This document shows, piece after piece, positions 53,190 through 63,215 of a stretch of 64,000 bases of DNA. Made by a program: the position numbers and the translations under genes. Every line of letters starts with the position of its first letter. Position 1 is the first letter of the stretch. Source of the stretch: Paracoccaceae bacterium (GTDB lineage Bacteria > Pseudomonadota > Alphaproteobacteria > Rhodobacterales > Rhodobacteraceae); NCBI GenBank assembly GCA_021741245.1, contig JAIOYF010000010.1, positions 62,001 through 126,000 of the forward strand. The letters are read 5' to 3'. Under the pieces are notes generated by a model, which saw nothing but the letters and a program-made list of their open reading frames with translations, was not told the origin of the DNA and ran no database searches.

Positions 53190-54638
53190 ATGGTGGACAT
53201 CCGACCCATTGCCTATCTGATTGGCCGAATGCTGGTCGTGCTGGCGATTTTGATGTTGGCCCCCGCGATCATTGATTTGCGGGCGGGCTTGCCCAACGGC
53301 CGGGATTTTCTGGAAAGCGCGCTGATCACCGGGGGCGTGGGGGGGCTGATTGCCTTGGCCACGGTCAACGCGCTGGGGCATGGGCTGGATATACGGCAGG
53401 CCTATTTGCTGACGGCCGTCATCTGGCTGGGGCTTCCGATGTTTTCCGCCTTGCCCTTTTTCCTTGGTGCGCCGGGGCTTTCGCTGACAGATGCCTATTT
53501 CGAAGCCGTGTCGGGCATGACCACAACCGGATCAACCGTGATTGTGGGGCTGGACGCCTTGCCTGTGGGCACCAACCTGTGGCGGGGCATGCTGAACTGG
53601 ATTGGTGGGCTGGGCATTGCCTTTATCGCGATGATCTTTTTGCCGATCATGCGGGTGGGTGGCATGCAGTTTTTCCGGACCGAAGGCTTTGACACCTTTG
53701 GCAAGGCGCTGCCACGGGCGACCGATATCGCGCGGGCCTTGCTGTTGGTCTATACCGGGCTGACGGTGGCCTGTGTGCTGAGCTATCTTTTGCTGGGCAT
53801 GACGATCTTGGATGCTTTGGTCATGGGGGCGGCCACCATTGCGACGGGTGGCTTTGCGCCGACGGACGCCTCTTTTGGCAAGTATCCCGGGGCGGCGGAA
53901 TATGTGGGCGCGATCTTTATGGTGCTGTCGAGCCTGCCCTATATCCGCTATGTCCAGCTTGTCTCGGGCAGGCGGCGGGCGCTTTGGGATGATTTGCAGG
54001 TCCGCGCGATTGTGCTGTGGCTGTTGGTTGCCGTGGCGATTGTCAGCCTTTGGCGGATCGTGGTTGCGGATGCTGGCGCAGAAGAGGCGTTACGCGAAAG
54101 CCTGTTCAATCTGACGTCGATCCTGACGGGCACGGGGTTCTTTTCCGGCAGCTTTCCGATCTGGGGCAGCTTTGCGCTGGTTGTCGCCTTTGTCTTGGGG
54201 ATGATCGGGGGCTGCTCTGGCTCCTCTTCGGGCGCGCTGAGCGTTTTCCGGGTGCAACTGTCAGCGCGCGCGATTGGGGCACAGATCGCGGCGATCAATC
54301 ACCCAGACCGCGTGGTGCCGCTGCGCTATGCCGGGCGGCCCGTGGAGATTGAGACGATGAATGCCCTGATGCTCTATGTCACGGGCTATATCCTGACCAT
54401 CGGGGTTCTGTCGGTCGCGATGACCATGGTTGGGGTTGATATCACCTCGGCGCTATTTGGGATTTGGACATCGCTTGGCAACATCGGCTATGGCTTTGGC
54501 CCGATGTTGGCCGAGACGGGCACCTTTCGCGATTTCCCCGATGCCGCCAAATGGATCATGACGCTGGCCATGTTGCTGGGTCGGCTTGGCTTGCTTGCGA
54601 TCTTCGTGTTGGTCCTGCCGCAGTTCTGGCGCGCATAG
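53190..54638 (+). CDS. trkH: TrkH family potassium uptake protein, copy 1
   Basis: A 482-residue channel-like subunit for K+ uptake. The four pore-loop segments with selectivity-filter Gly are visible: SGMTTTGST near 110, TIATGGF near 220, ILTGTGFFSG near 315 and LGNIGYGFGP near 430. The conserved GCSGSSSGALSVFR segment lies near 345. TrkH works with a cytoplasmic TrkA regulator, not found here. A second trkH follows 48 nt downstream, alike at the same motifs, so the two arose by duplication. Confidence 0.92.
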   Translation: MVDIRPIAYLIGRMLVVLAILMLAPAIIDLRAGLPNGRDFLESALITGGVGGLIALATVNALGHGLDIRQAYLLTAVIWLGLPMFSALPFFLGAPGLSLTDAYFEAVSGMTTTGSTVIVGLDALPVGTNLWRGMLNWIGGLGIAFIAMIFLPIMRVGGMQFFRTEGFDTFGKALPRATDIARALLLVYTGLTVACVLSYLLLGMTILDALVMGAATIATGGFAPTDASFGKYPGAAEYVGAIFMVLSSLPYIRYVQLVSGRRRALWDDLQVRAIVLWLLVAVAIVSLWRIVVADAGAEEALRESLFNLTSILTGTGFFSGSFPIWGSFALVVAFVLGMIGGCSGSSSGALSVFRVQLSARAIGAQIAAINHPDRVVPLRYAGRPVEIETMNALMLYVTGYILTIGVLSVAMTMVGVDITSALFGIWTSLGNIGYGFGPMLAETGTFRDFPDAAKWIMTLAMLLGRLGLLAIFVLVLPQFWRA

Positions 54639-54686
54639 AGTGTGAACTGTTGACTTGGGCAAAGCTTGCCGCCAAGGCTCTGGCGT

Positions 54687-56135
54687 ATGATTGATGTGCG
54701 TCCTGTCGCCTATGTGATCGGCCTTCTGGTGTCTGCCATGGGGGTCTTCATGATGTTCCCCTTGGCGCTGGATCTGGCGGCGGGGGATCCGCATTGGCGG
54801 GCGTTCTTCCGTTCGGCCGTGATTTGTCTTGTGGCGGGCGGCGCGACGGCGATGGCCTCGGCCAATGGCGCAAACGGGTCGATGACCTTGCAACAGATCT
54901 TTTTGCTGACAACGGGGGTCTGGCTGGCGATGCCCGCCTTTGGCGCGCTGCCGCTGATCTTGGGGGAGCCGGGGCTAAGCCTGACGGATGCGTTTTTCGA
55001 AAGCATTTCGGGCATGACCACGACCGGAACCACGGTGATTGAGGGGATCGATGCCCTGCCGCTGGGCACCAACCTGTGGCGTGCCATTCTGCAATGGCTG
55101 GGGGGCCTTGGGATTGTCATCGTCGCGATGTTGTTCTTGCCGGTGATGAAGGTGGGGGGGATGCAATTCTTCCGATCCGAAGGATTTGACACGTTGGGCA
55201 AGGTTTTGCCGCGTGCGCTGGATATCTCATCGGCCTTGATCCAGATTTACGTCTTGCTGACGGTGGCCTGTGCGATCACCTATTTTGCCTTGGGGATGAG
55301 CGGGTTTGAGGCGGTTTGCCATGCCCTGACCACGGTTTCCACGGGCGGGTTTTCCACATCAGACCGCAGTTTCGGGCTGTTTCAGGGGCCTGCGGAATAT
55401 GCGGCCTCGATCTTCATGCTGCTTGGCAGCTTGCCGTTCATCCGTTTTGTGCAACTGGCCCAAGGCTCTATCCGCCCGCTTTTGACCGACAGTCAGGTGC
55501 GGGCCTATTTGCGCTGGAACGCCTATGCCGTTGTGGCGATTGTTGCCTATGAGTTGTGGCACGGTGGCCAAAGCCTGCCTGTGCTGCTGCGAGAAACCAC
55601 ATTCAACGTCGTCTCGACCTTTTCCGGCACCGGGTTTTCAAGTGTGGACCTGTCATCTTGGGGGCCGTTCCCCTTTGTGCTGTTGATCGTGGTGGGGCTG
55701 ATCGGGGGGTGCACGTCGTCAACCGGGTGTTCGGTCAAGGTGTTTCGCTATCTGATCTTGTTCGAGGCGATCAAGGTGCAGATCAAGCGCCTGCATAACC
55801 CGTCTTCGGTCAATCCGATGCGCTATGACGGGCAAGCGGTCAGCTTTGACGTGGTGGATTCGGTGATCGTGTTCTTCACCATGTTCATCCTGACCTTTGG
55901 TCTTTTGGCTGTGGCGCTTGGGTTGTCGGGGCTGGAGTTCAAGACAGCCGTGACCGCCGCATGGACATCCGTGGCCAATATCGGCCCGGTTTTTGGCCCC
56001 GAGGTGGGGCCAACCGGGGCCGTACACGGATTTCCCGACTTTGCCAAATGGCTGATGATGGCGGGAATGTTGGTGGGGCGACTGGAGCTTTTGTCGGTCT
56101 ATGTGCTGTTCATGCGGCGGTTTTGGCAGACCTGA
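54687..56135 (+). CDS. trkH: TrkH family potassium uptake protein, copy 2
   Basis: Also 482 residues, with N terminus MIDVRPVAYVIG matching MVDIRPIAYLIG of copy 1. Pore loops: SGMTTTGTT near 110, TVSTGGFSTSD near 220, TFSGTGFSSVD near 315 and VANIGPVFGPEVGP near 430. GGCTSSTGCSVKVFRY replaces GGCSGSSSGALSVFR of copy 1, and the fourth loop differs (GPV for GYG), which could alter ion selectivity or gating (inference). ATG 54687 gives the family start. Both genes probably form one operon. Confidence 0.92.
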   Translation: MIDVRPVAYVIGLLVSAMGVFMMFPLALDLAAGDPHWRAFFRSAVICLVAGGATAMASANGANGSMTLQQIFLLTTGVWLAMPAFGALPLILGEPGLSLTDAFFESISGMTTTGTTVIEGIDALPLGTNLWRAILQWLGGLGIVIVAMLFLPVMKVGGMQFFRSEGFDTLGKVLPRALDISSALIQIYVLLTVACAITYFALGMSGFEAVCHALTTVSTGGFSTSDRSFGLFQGPAEYAASIFMLLGSLPFIRFVQLAQGSIRPLLTDSQVRAYLRWNAYAVVAIVAYELWHGGQSLPVLLRETTFNVVSTFSGTGFSSVDLSSWGPFPFVLLIVVGLIGGCTSSTGCSVKVFRYLILFEAIKVQIKRLHNPSSVNPMRYDGQAVSFDVVDSVIVFFTMFILTFGLLAVALGLSGLEFKTAVTAAWTSVANIGPVFGPEVGPTGAVHGFPDFAKWLMMAGMLVGRLELLSVYVLFMRRFWQT

Positions 56136-56146
56136 GCCTTTTCAGG

Positions 56147-57490
56147 TCAGACCGCTGCCTCGACCGCGCCGACAATCTCATTCACCACAGAGAGCAACAT
56201 CGCCTCATCCTCACATTCGGCCATCACGCGGATCAGCGGTTCGGTGCCGGATTTGCGGATGAGGATGCGGCCCTTGCCCTTTATCCGCGCGGCATTCGCC
56301 TCGATCACCGATTTGACGGCGGCTTGCTCCAAGGGTTTTACGCCATCGGGAAAGCGGACGTTCTTCAACAGCTGGGGCACGGTTTCAAACTGCTGCACAA
56401 GGGTGCTGGCCTTATGCCCGGTGCGGGCCATCTCGGCCAGAAATTGCAGACCCGCGATCAGACCATCCCCGGTGGTGGCATAGTCGGTCATCACGATATG
56501 GCCCGATTGTTCGCCGCCAAGGTTAAAGCCCCCGGCGCGCATCCGTTCCACCACGTAGCGATCCCCGACCGCCGTGCGCTCCAACCGCAGGCCACGCGCC
56601 GCCAGATGACGTTCCAGCCCAAGGTTTGACATAACGGTGGCGACAAGGGCCCCGCCGCGCAGTTTGCCCTCTTCGGCCCAGCGGGTGGCCAGCATGGCCA
56701 TGATCTGGTCGCCATCCGCGACGCGGCCTGTTTCGTCCAAGATCATCACGCGGTCTGCATCGCCATCAAGGCAGATGCCCACATCGGCACCATGCGCCAC
56801 CACTGCCTCGGCCGCGGTCTGGGTATAGGTGGAGCCGCAGCGGTCATTGATGTTGGTGCCGTTGGGCGCAACACCAATGGGCACCACGGTTGCGCCCAGT
56901 TCCCAAAGCACCTCGGGCGCGGCCTTGTAGGCCGCCCCATTGGCGCAATCGATCACCACCTTTAGCCCATCCAGACGAACGCCCGCCGGAAAAGTGGTCT
57001 TGACGAATTCCTGATAGCGGCCACGGCCATCCTCGATCCGCTTGGCACGGCCAATATTGTCAGCCTGCGCATATTGGATTTCGCCTTCGACAATCGCCTC
57101 GATCTCGGCCTCGGCCTCATCCGACAGCTTGAAGCCGTCGGGGCCGAAGAATTTGATCCCGTTGTCTTGATGCGGGTTGTGGCTGGCCGAGATCATCACG
57201 CCCACATCCGCCCGCATGCTGCGCGTCAAGAACCCCACGGCGGGGGTCGGAACGGGGCCAAGCAGCAAGACATTCATGCCCGTGCTGGTCAGCCCGGCGG
57301 TCAGGGCGTTTTCCAGCATATAGCCCGACAGGCGCGTGTCCTTGCCAATGACAACACGGTGGCCTGCCGCCCCGTCCCGGCGAAAGAACCGGCCCGCCGC
57401 AGCCCCAAGGCGCAGGGCCATGTCGGCGGTCATCGGAAAGGCATTGGCACGGCCGCGCACACCGTCGGTTCCAAACAGCTTGCGTGTCAT
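56147..57490 (-). CDS. glmM: Phosphoglucosamine mutase GlmM
   Basis: Interconverts glucosamine-6- and glucosamine-1-phosphate for peptidoglycan and LPS precursors. 447 residues. Motifs: [14 protein letters not shown] at the N terminus, the phospho-Ser loop [17 protein letters not shown] near 100, metal loop [11 protein letters not shown] near 245, sugar loop GGEQSGHIV near 325 and phosphate loop [12 protein letters not shown] near 410. Its ATG overlaps the folP stop by 4 nt, so folB-folP-glmM form one unit, a typical order. Confidence 0.96.
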   Translation of the reverse strand: MTRKLFGTDGVRGRANAFPMTADMALRLGAAAGRFFRRDGAAGHRVVIGKDTRLSGYMLENALTAGLTSTGMNVLLLGPVPTPAVGFLTRSMRADVGVMISASHNPHQDNGIKFFGPDGFKLSDEAEAEIEAIVEGEIQYAQADNIGRAKRIEDGRGRYQEFVKTTFPAGVRLDGLKVVIDCANGAAYKAAPEVLWELGATVVPIGVAPNGTNINDRCGSTYTQTAAEAVVAHGADVGICLDGDADRVMILDETGRVADGDQIMAMLATRWAEEGKLRGGALVATVMSNLGLERHLAARGLRLERTAVGDRYVVERMRAGGFNLGGEQSGHIVMTDYATTGDGLIAGLQFLAEMARTGHKASTLVQQFETVPQLLKNVRFPDGVKPLEQAAVKSVIEANAARIKGKGRILIRKSGTEPLIRVMAECEDEAMLLSVVNEIVGAVEAAV

Positions 57491-58497
57491 TCACTCGTTC
57501 CTTTTGTTGCTACTTGCCACAGCGAAAGCGCCGCCCGTGTTTCGGCCACATCATGCACGCGTATCATCTGCATCCCCTGCGCCACACCTGCCAGCGCCAC
57601 CGCCAGCGATCCGGGCATGCGGCGCGCGGCATCCTCTTCGCCCGACAGCGTGCCGATAAAGCGCTTGCGGCTGGCCCCCAGCAAGACCGGCACGCCAAGC
57701 CCGTGGAACAGCGACAGCCGGGCCAGAAGGGTCAGGTTGTGGGTCAGCGTCTTGCCAAACCCGATGCCGGGATCAATGGCGATATTGTGCTTGGCGATGC
57801 CAGCGGCCTGCGCCTCGGCCATGCGGGAGGCCAGCGCGTCATAGACATCAAGAAGAACATCGTCATAGCGCGGATCGTTTTGCATGGTCTGCGGATTGGC
57901 GATGGAATGCATCAATATCACGGGGGCCGCTGTCTGGGCCACAAGGCCCGCCATCCTTGGGTCAAAGGTCAGGGCGGTGACGTCATTGACAATGCCTGCC
58001 CCCGCGCCAAGGGCCGCTTGCGCCACGTCGGCCTTGCGGGTGTCGATGGAAATCGGGCGGGCGATGCCTGCGGCCCGCATCGCCGCGATCACCGGGGCGG
58101 TGCGGCTGATCTCATCGGCAACGGCAACCTCTGCCGCGCCGGGGCGGGTGCTTTCGCCGCCGATATCCAGAATATCGGCCGTTGCCGCCATCTGCCGCGC
58201 GCCCATCAAGGCGGCCTCGGGGCGATAAAACAGCCCCCCATCCGAGAAACTGTCGGGCGTCACGTTGACGATTCCCATGATCCGGGGCTGGTTCATCGCA
58301 AGCCCGGCAAAGTCGGGGCGCGGGGTGGTGAGGGAGGCCAGATCAGCCGCCGAAAAATCGCTGGCCGGCATCACCTTTGGGGGCTGACCACGCTCCAGCA
58401 CCTCGACATGGGAAAAGTGGCACCATCCACCGGCCAGCGGCAAGGCCGTCTTGGGTTTGGCAACATCGGTCACAGGAATTGGGCGAATGTAGATCAT
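57487..58497 (-). CDS. folP: Dihydropteroate synthase FolP
   Basis: Joins pABA to the pterin to give dihydropteroate, the target of sulfonamides. 336 residues, longer than usual (~280) because of an N-terminal extension of about 70 residues before the family start [18 protein letters not shown]. Other motifs: [43 protein letters not shown] and [11 protein letters not shown]. Translationally coupled to glmM. Confidence 0.95.
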   Translation of the reverse strand: MIYIRPIPVTDVAKPKTALPLAGGWCHFSHVEVLERGQPPKVMPASDFSAADLASLTTPRPDFAGLAMNQPRIMGIVNVTPDSFSDGGLFYRPEAALMGARQMAATADILDIGGESTRPGAAEVAVADEISRTAPVIAAMRAAGIARPISIDTRKADVAQAALGAGAGIVNDVTALTFDPRMAGLVAQTAAPVILMHSIANPQTMQNDPRYDDVLLDVYDALASRMAEAQAAGIAKHNIAIDPGIGFGKTLTHNLTLLARLSLFHGLGVPVLLGASRKRFIGTLSGEEDAARRMPGSLAVALAGVAQGMQMIRVHDVAETRAALSLWQVATKGTSE

Positions 58498-58536
58498 AAG
58501 ACTGCATTAGGCCCCAGACCTAGGTTTTGGCAAGGG

Positions 58537-59451
58537 TTACGACGGCGCGCGCTCTACCGGAACGCGGCTTCCTGCCGGGAGTGCAACATCCCCGTGAACG
58601 ACCAAGCCGCTGGCGGCCATCGTCTCGGCCAGCCAAAGCGCAAGGCCGACAGGTTCGGCCAATTTTGGGCCATCAACCGCATCAAGCACCATCTTGGACG
58701 GGGCCCAGACCACCGATTGGCCGCGCTTTATCGCCCAGTCCATCTCGGTCCGGGTGGCCACGACCACACAGCGCGGATCGCGGGCGGCCAAGGTCCATGC
58801 GTTTTGTTCGATGGCCAACATGTCGATCCGGCGCTGTGTTGGCTTGTGCCCGGTTTGGGCGCGCGGGGTATCCGGCAATCCGACGGTCAAGATCAGCGGC
58901 ATGCCGCGCCGCAACAGCGCATCCAGCAGCCCCGACAGGCCGGCGGAGGCGATGGCCTCATTGTCCAGATGCACGACAAGGGGGTGAACGGCGGCCTCTT
59001 CCCCGTCGTTTCCAACGACGCGCACCGCCGCCTCTGCCCGGCTGCGCACGATCTCGACGCCCAGTTTATAGGGGCCGATATCCAGCTTTTCGATCCGGAC
59101 AAAGACCCGCATGGCCTGCGGTTCCGCCAAGATGCGTTCCGCCAGACGTTCGGCCAATGTTTCCAGCAGGTTCAACCGCTCGGCCGCAAGCTCTGCGGCG
59201 ATGGCTTCGGTGATCCGGTCATAGGACAGGATGCGGTCCACATCATCGTTCAGGGGCTGTGCGACGGGGCGGACCTCGACCACGACGTTGAACATCACGC
59301 GTTGCTTTTGGCCGCGTTCCTTTTGAAAGGCCCCGATATCCACATCCACCACATGATCGCGCAGCGAAATGCGGTCGCGCGGATCTGCACTGGCAGAGGC
59401 GTGGCTGCGTTCTTCGGGATGGGCAAAGGCAAGCTGGATGTCGGTGGTCAT
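58537..59451 (-). CDS. folB: Dihydroneopterin aldolase with C-terminal extension
   Basis: Residues about 25-150 are the FolB domain (DRISLRDHVVDVDIGAFQKERG; FNVVVEVRP; LSYDRITEAI; LLETLAERLAERIL; VRIEKLDIG), which forms hydroxymethyl-dihydropterin. The protein goes on to 304 residues, about 155 more than a plain FolB; the extra part (HLDNEAIASAGLSGLLDALL..., ARDPRCVVVATRTEMDWAI...) reads as a separate alpha/beta domain of unknown role. ATG 59451 with GGGGAG upstream. It is the first gene of folB-folP-glmM. Confidence 0.88.
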   Translation of the reverse strand: MTTDIQLAFAHPEERSHASASADPRDRISLRDHVVDVDIGAFQKERGQKQRVMFNVVVEVRPVAQPLNDDVDRILSYDRITEAIAAELAAERLNLLETLAERLAERILAEPQAMRVFVRIEKLDIGPYKLGVEIVRSRAEAAVRVVGNDGEEAAVHPLVVHLDNEAIASAGLSGLLDALLRRGMPLILTVGLPDTPRAQTGHKPTQRRIDMLAIEQNAWTLAARDPRCVVVATRTEMDWAIKRGQSVVWAPSKMVLDAVDGPKLAEPVGLALWLAETMAASGLVVHGDVALPAGSRVPVERAPS

Positions 59452-59569
59452 CTGGCTCCCCGGCGCAGGCTGTTGATGGCAGGGCGACTGTATCGCCCGC
59501 CGTGACCTGCACTTGCCCTAAGCCGACCGATGAGGCAACCCCAGCGACCGACTTATAGCGCAAGATTGC

Positions 59570-60247
59570 CTAGGGTTGGCGATAGAACATATGCGCCCCG
59601 ATCGAGGCGGTGCGGGGGAAACGATGCGCCCAGCGGGGACGCACGGCATTGGTATGAAAATGCGTGGCGCCATCGGTCAGGGTGCGGGGGGCCCCGTCAA
59701 GCATCAGCCGCGCAATGCGTCCGGCGCGATCAGCCGCACCTTGTTCGCGCATCACATCCTTGATCCCGTCGCAGTTGAACGAGAACTGGCAGCCCTTGCG
59801 GCCCCCTTGGTTGACGACCCCGCACACCGAATGCGGATAGCTTGGATTGTCGACCCGGTTCAAAATGACCTCGGCCACGGCAAACTGGCCCTTGAGTGAT
59901 TCACCACGGGCTTCGAAATACAGCGCCGTGCGCAGGCATTGCCATTCCACATCGCCCGATGGGGAAGGCTGAGAGGCCAGATAGGCGTCATCATAGCGCA
60001 GAGTGCCGGTCAGAGGGGCCGGGACCTTGGCTGCCTTGGACGACAGCTTGCCCTGCGCCACGGCAGACAAAGTGTTTTGCCCAAGCGCACGGATTGTGGC
60101 ATGCTCTACCCCCATGAGGGAGGAGACTTGTTCGGCCAAACCCATGGCCGGGCTGTTAGAGTGGCTCACCGTCACCTCGGCGAAGGCCGCTCCACCTTGA
60201 ACAAGGGCCACCGTGGTGGCCAGTGCCCAGAATTGTCGCAAGCGCAT
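59570..60247 (-). CDS. SleB-type cell wall hydrolase
   Basis: A 225-residue exported protein. The signal peptide is MRLRQFWALATTVALVQGGAAFA (cleaved near 23). The C-terminal hydrolase_2/SleB domain includes LRTALYFEARGESLKGQFAVAEVILNRV with the catalytic Glu, YPHSVCGVVNQGG, CQFSFNCDG and GATHFHTNAVRPRW. Such enzymes cleave peptidoglycan glycan strands, in spores of Bacillus and in the periplasm of proteobacteria. It stands alone. Confidence 0.88.
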   Translation of the reverse strand: MRLRQFWALATTVALVQGGAAFAEVTVSHSNSPAMGLAEQVSSLMGVEHATIRALGQNTLSAVAQGKLSSKAAKVPAPLTGTLRYDDAYLASQPSPSGDVEWQCLRTALYFEARGESLKGQFAVAEVILNRVDNPSYPHSVCGVVNQGGRKGCQFSFNCDGIKDVMREQGAADRAGRIARLMLDGAPRTLTDGATHFHTNAVRPRWAHRFPRTASIGAHMFYRQP

Positions 60248-60472
60248 TGTCTACTGTTCCGTATTGTTGCCTTTTCGCACAGACCCCCTCACATCTGCGT
60301 GATCTGTGCGCCAGAGGAACGGGTTAGGGTAAGATGCCGCGTGAGTCTATGTATGTGGCAAAAACACAACAAGACAGGCCGAATTATCGGCGGAAATCCG
60401 CGCAAAACTTAATTCTCCACATAAGGATCGCCCTGTAACTACCTTATATTGTGGTGTTTTTAGACTTATCCA

Positions 60473-63010
60473 CTAGTGTAATATTGGGTCCTGCAGGGCA
60501 AGATGGGCGGCTGCCAACCGTGCCAAAGGCACCCGATAGGGCGAACAAGAGACATAATCAAAGCCTGCCTTGCGGCAAAAGGCGATTGATTCGGGGTTGC
60601 CGCCATGTTCGCCGCAGATCGACAGGGTCAGATCCTGCCGGGTTTGGCGACCCCGCTCGGCCCCGATCAACAGCAATTCCCCCACCCCATCCACATCCAG
60701 AATATGGAAGGGATCTTCGGGGAACACGCCTTGCTGGACATAAGTGTTCATAAAGCGCCCGGCATCATCGCGGCTGAGGCCATAGGTCATCTGCGTCAGG
60801 TCATTGGTGCCAAAGGACAAGAAGGCGGCATGTTGCGCAATCTCGCCCGCGCGCAGGGCGGCGCGCGGTGTTTCGACCATCACGCCCAGCTTGTAGTCGA
60901 AATCTGTCCCTTCCTTGATCCGCACCGATGCGGCGACGGCATCGATATGGGTCTTGACCAACTCCACCTCACGCCGGGCGCTGACAAGGGGGATCATGAT
61001 CTCGGGCACGACGGCGGCGCCACGGCGGGCAACCTCGACCGTTGCCTCAAAGATCGCCTGTGCCTGCATGGCGTATATCTCGGGCAAGACCACGCCCAAG
61101 CGGACCCCACGCATGCCCAGCATCGGGTTGAACTCGGCCAGGGCCTCGGCCCGGCGCGTCACGTCCGACAGAGGTTTGTCCAAGGCCTCGGCCAATTCGC
61201 GCAGACCTTCGCGGCTATGGGGCAGGAATTCGTGGAGCGGTGGGTCAAAGAGGCGGATGCAGACCGGAAGCCCTGCCATGATTTCAAACAGCTGCACGAA
61301 ATCGGCGCGTTGCATCGGCAAAAGCCGGGTCAAAGCGGCGGCCCGTTCCTGTGAGGAATCTGCAAAGATCATCTCACGCATCACGACCAGGCGGTCTTCT
61401 TCAAAGAACATATGTTCGGTCCGGCACAGGCCAATGCCTTGCGCCTTGAACGTGCGGGCCATGGCGGCATCGGTGGGAGTGTCGGCATTGGCCCGAACGC
61501 CAATGTCGCGGAATTGGTCGGCCCAGCCCAGCAGGGTCTGGAAATGCTCATCCAGCGCGGGGGGCAGCATGTCGGCAGCCCCGGCAAGGACCTGACCCGT
61601 GGTGCCATCCACCGTGATCAGATCGCCCACGCCAAAGCTTCGCCCCTGCGCATGGATGCGCTTTTCCTTTGGGTCCAGCCGGATATCGGCCCCGACCACG
61701 CAGGGCAGGCCAAGGCCACGGGCGATCACGGCGGCGTGGCTGGTCATGCCGCCCCGCTCAGTCAGGACGGCGGCGGCGGAGTGCATGCCGCGAATATCTT
61801 CGGGGGCGGTTTCGCGGCGCACCAGAATGCAAGGCTCGCCCCGCGCAGCGCTGGCTTGGGCGGCGGCAGAGGAAAACACGATCCGCCCCACGGCGGCACC
61901 CGGGCTTGCGGCAATGCCACGGGCGACCACATCGCGGGGCGCGCGGGCGTCGACCTGCGGGTGCAACATTTCGGTCAAGGCGCGGGGTTCGACGCGCAGA
62001 ACCGCCTCTTCTTGGGAAATCACGCCATCCATGGCCAGATCCACCGCGATGCGCAGCCCGGCACGGGCCGAGCGCTGCACCTTGACCGCGTCAAGAACCG
62101 CCAATCTGCCATCTTCGATGGTGAATTCGATCTGCATCTCTTCGCGCAGGCGGGCGCGGCAGGCCACGCCATAGCGCAAGAGGTCGGCAAAGATCTCGGG
62201 CGCGATGTCTTGCAGCGAGGGGCCGCGCGGATCATGCGTAAGGTACAGCGCCTGCTCGGCCTTGAGCGCATCACGGCCCTGACCCTGCCCAAGGTAACGC
62301 CCGGTGATCTGGGACTGTCCGGTCACGGGATCGACGAACTGGATCACGCCAGAGCCGGAAATGCCCTGACCAATGCCCTGCGCCATGGCCTGCACCACAA
62401 GACCCAAGGGGGCCTCGGCGGGTGCGCCCTTGGCCTGACGCAGCAGGCGGGCGCTTGTCCCCTCCCATGCGCGGGCCATGGAGCGCAGCACCTCGGCCAG
62501 TTGGCGGGCGGGGTCAAAGGGGAACTCCTCGTCCATCTCCACCTCATAGACGCGCAGGGCGTCCTTGATGGCGGAGGCTGAGGGTTGGGTGGTGGCAAAC
62601 ATATCGGGGTCAAGCCGCGCGACATGGGTGGAATAGCTTTGGATAAAGCGCAGATAGATGGCATCCGCCGCCGCCTGACCATGACGCAGCACAAGGGCTG
62701 CATGCTGATCGGCGTTGAGCCCGATGTTGAGCACCGTGGCAGGCCCGCCCCAATCGGGGTTTTCCGGGCTGGGCCGGACCGAGATCAGGGAGGTTTCCCC
62801 GAAATGGGCCAGGATTGCTTTGCTGTCAATGGGATGACCCGCCGCGATGGAGCGCACGGTCGGGGCGGACAGGGCCACGGTTTCGGGTACGGGCAGGTCC
62901 AGCCGGACCAGACGTTGCAGGCATTTCGCGCGCCAGCCATGCGACGGACGGTCGATCCGGGCGGTGGGCGTGATGCGGGCAAAGTCGCTGACGTGGTCGG
63001 TTTTCTGCAC
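60473..63010 (-). CDS. PPDK-like PEP-utilising protein with altered ATP-grasp domain
   Basis: An 845-residue relative of pyruvate phosphate dikinase. The phospho-His domain (TERGGMTSHAAVIARG, His425) and the PEP/pyruvate domain (GTNDLTQMTYGLSRDDAGRF; SICGEHGG with Cys799) match the canonical enzyme. The N-terminal nucleotide domain does not: the usual GGKGANLAEM is absent, SGTGV-FTRNP is GSGVIQFVDP, and residues corresponding to Asp321, Gln335 and Arg337 of the Clostridium symbiosum enzyme are by eye Gln293, Asp307 and Val309 (Glu323 is kept as Glu295). So the usual ATP chemistry is doubtful. GTG start 63010 with AAGGAT upstream. It follows glyS, separated by a repeat. Confidence 0.85.
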   Translation of the reverse strand: MQKTDHVSDFARITPTARIDRPSHGWRAKCLQRLVRLDLPVPETVALSAPTVRSIAAGHPIDSKAILAHFGETSLISVRPSPENPDWGGPATVLNIGLNADQHAALVLRHGQAAADAIYLRFIQSYSTHVARLDPDMFATTQPSASAIKDALRVYEVEMDEEFPFDPARQLAEVLRSMARAWEGTSARLLRQAKGAPAEAPLGLVVQAMAQGIGQGISGSGVIQFVDPVTGQSQITGRYLGQGQGRDALKAEQALYLTHDPRGPSLQDIAPEIFADLLRYGVACRARLREEMQIEFTIEDGRLAVLDAVKVQRSARAGLRIAVDLAMDGVISQEEAVLRVEPRALTEMLHPQVDARAPRDVVARGIAASPGAAVGRIVFSSAAAQASAARGEPCILVRRETAPEDIRGMHSAAAVLTERGGMTSHAAVIARGLGLPCVVGADIRLDPKEKRIHAQGRSFGVGDLITVDGTTGQVLAGAADMLPPALDEHFQTLLGWADQFRDIGVRANADTPTDAAMARTFKAQGIGLCRTEHMFFEEDRLVVMREMIFADSSQERAAALTRLLPMQRADFVQLFEIMAGLPVCIRLFDPPLHEFLPHSREGLRELAEALDKPLSDVTRRAEALAEFNPMLGMRGVRLGVVLPEIYAMQAQAIFEATVEVARRGAAVVPEIMIPLVSARREVELVKTHIDAVAASVRIKEGTDFDYKLGVMVETPRAALRAGEIAQHAAFLSFGTNDLTQMTYGLSRDDAGRFMNTYVQQGVFPEDPFHILDVDGVGELLLIGAERGRQTRQDLTLSICGEHGGNPESIAFCRKAGFDYVSCSPYRVPLARLAAAHLALQDPILH

Positions 63011-63138
63011 TGCGGCAATCCTTCTGATGCCCAGACACTACACCGATTTCACGGTGTGGCAAGCGCCCGGCAGGGGGCGGGCTTGCGACTTTTTGGGGTA
63101 GGGCAGTGTAGGATTCGCGGGGCGCGGAAACGAAGAAG

Positions 63139-63215
63139 GGGGGGGCTGTCTGCCCCCCCATCGCTTTTCTGGCGAAAAGCGATTCCCCCCCGAGGATATT
63201 TAGAAACAGATGAAA
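63139..63215 (-). repeat. Dispersed 3'-end repeat, copy 2
   Basis: Read on the minus strand from the glyS stop: a TTCATCTGTTTCTAAATATC core (63195-63214), then an ATCGCTTTTC/GAAAAGCGAT hairpin (63160-63183) and a GGGGGGC/GCCCCCC hairpin around TGTCT (63140-63158). Same order as copy 1. Confidence 0.75.

Noticed and set aside
57484..59505. A 673-residue open frame on the plus strand over folP and folB
   Set aside because: It is antisense to two well-defined folate genes and has no family likeness.
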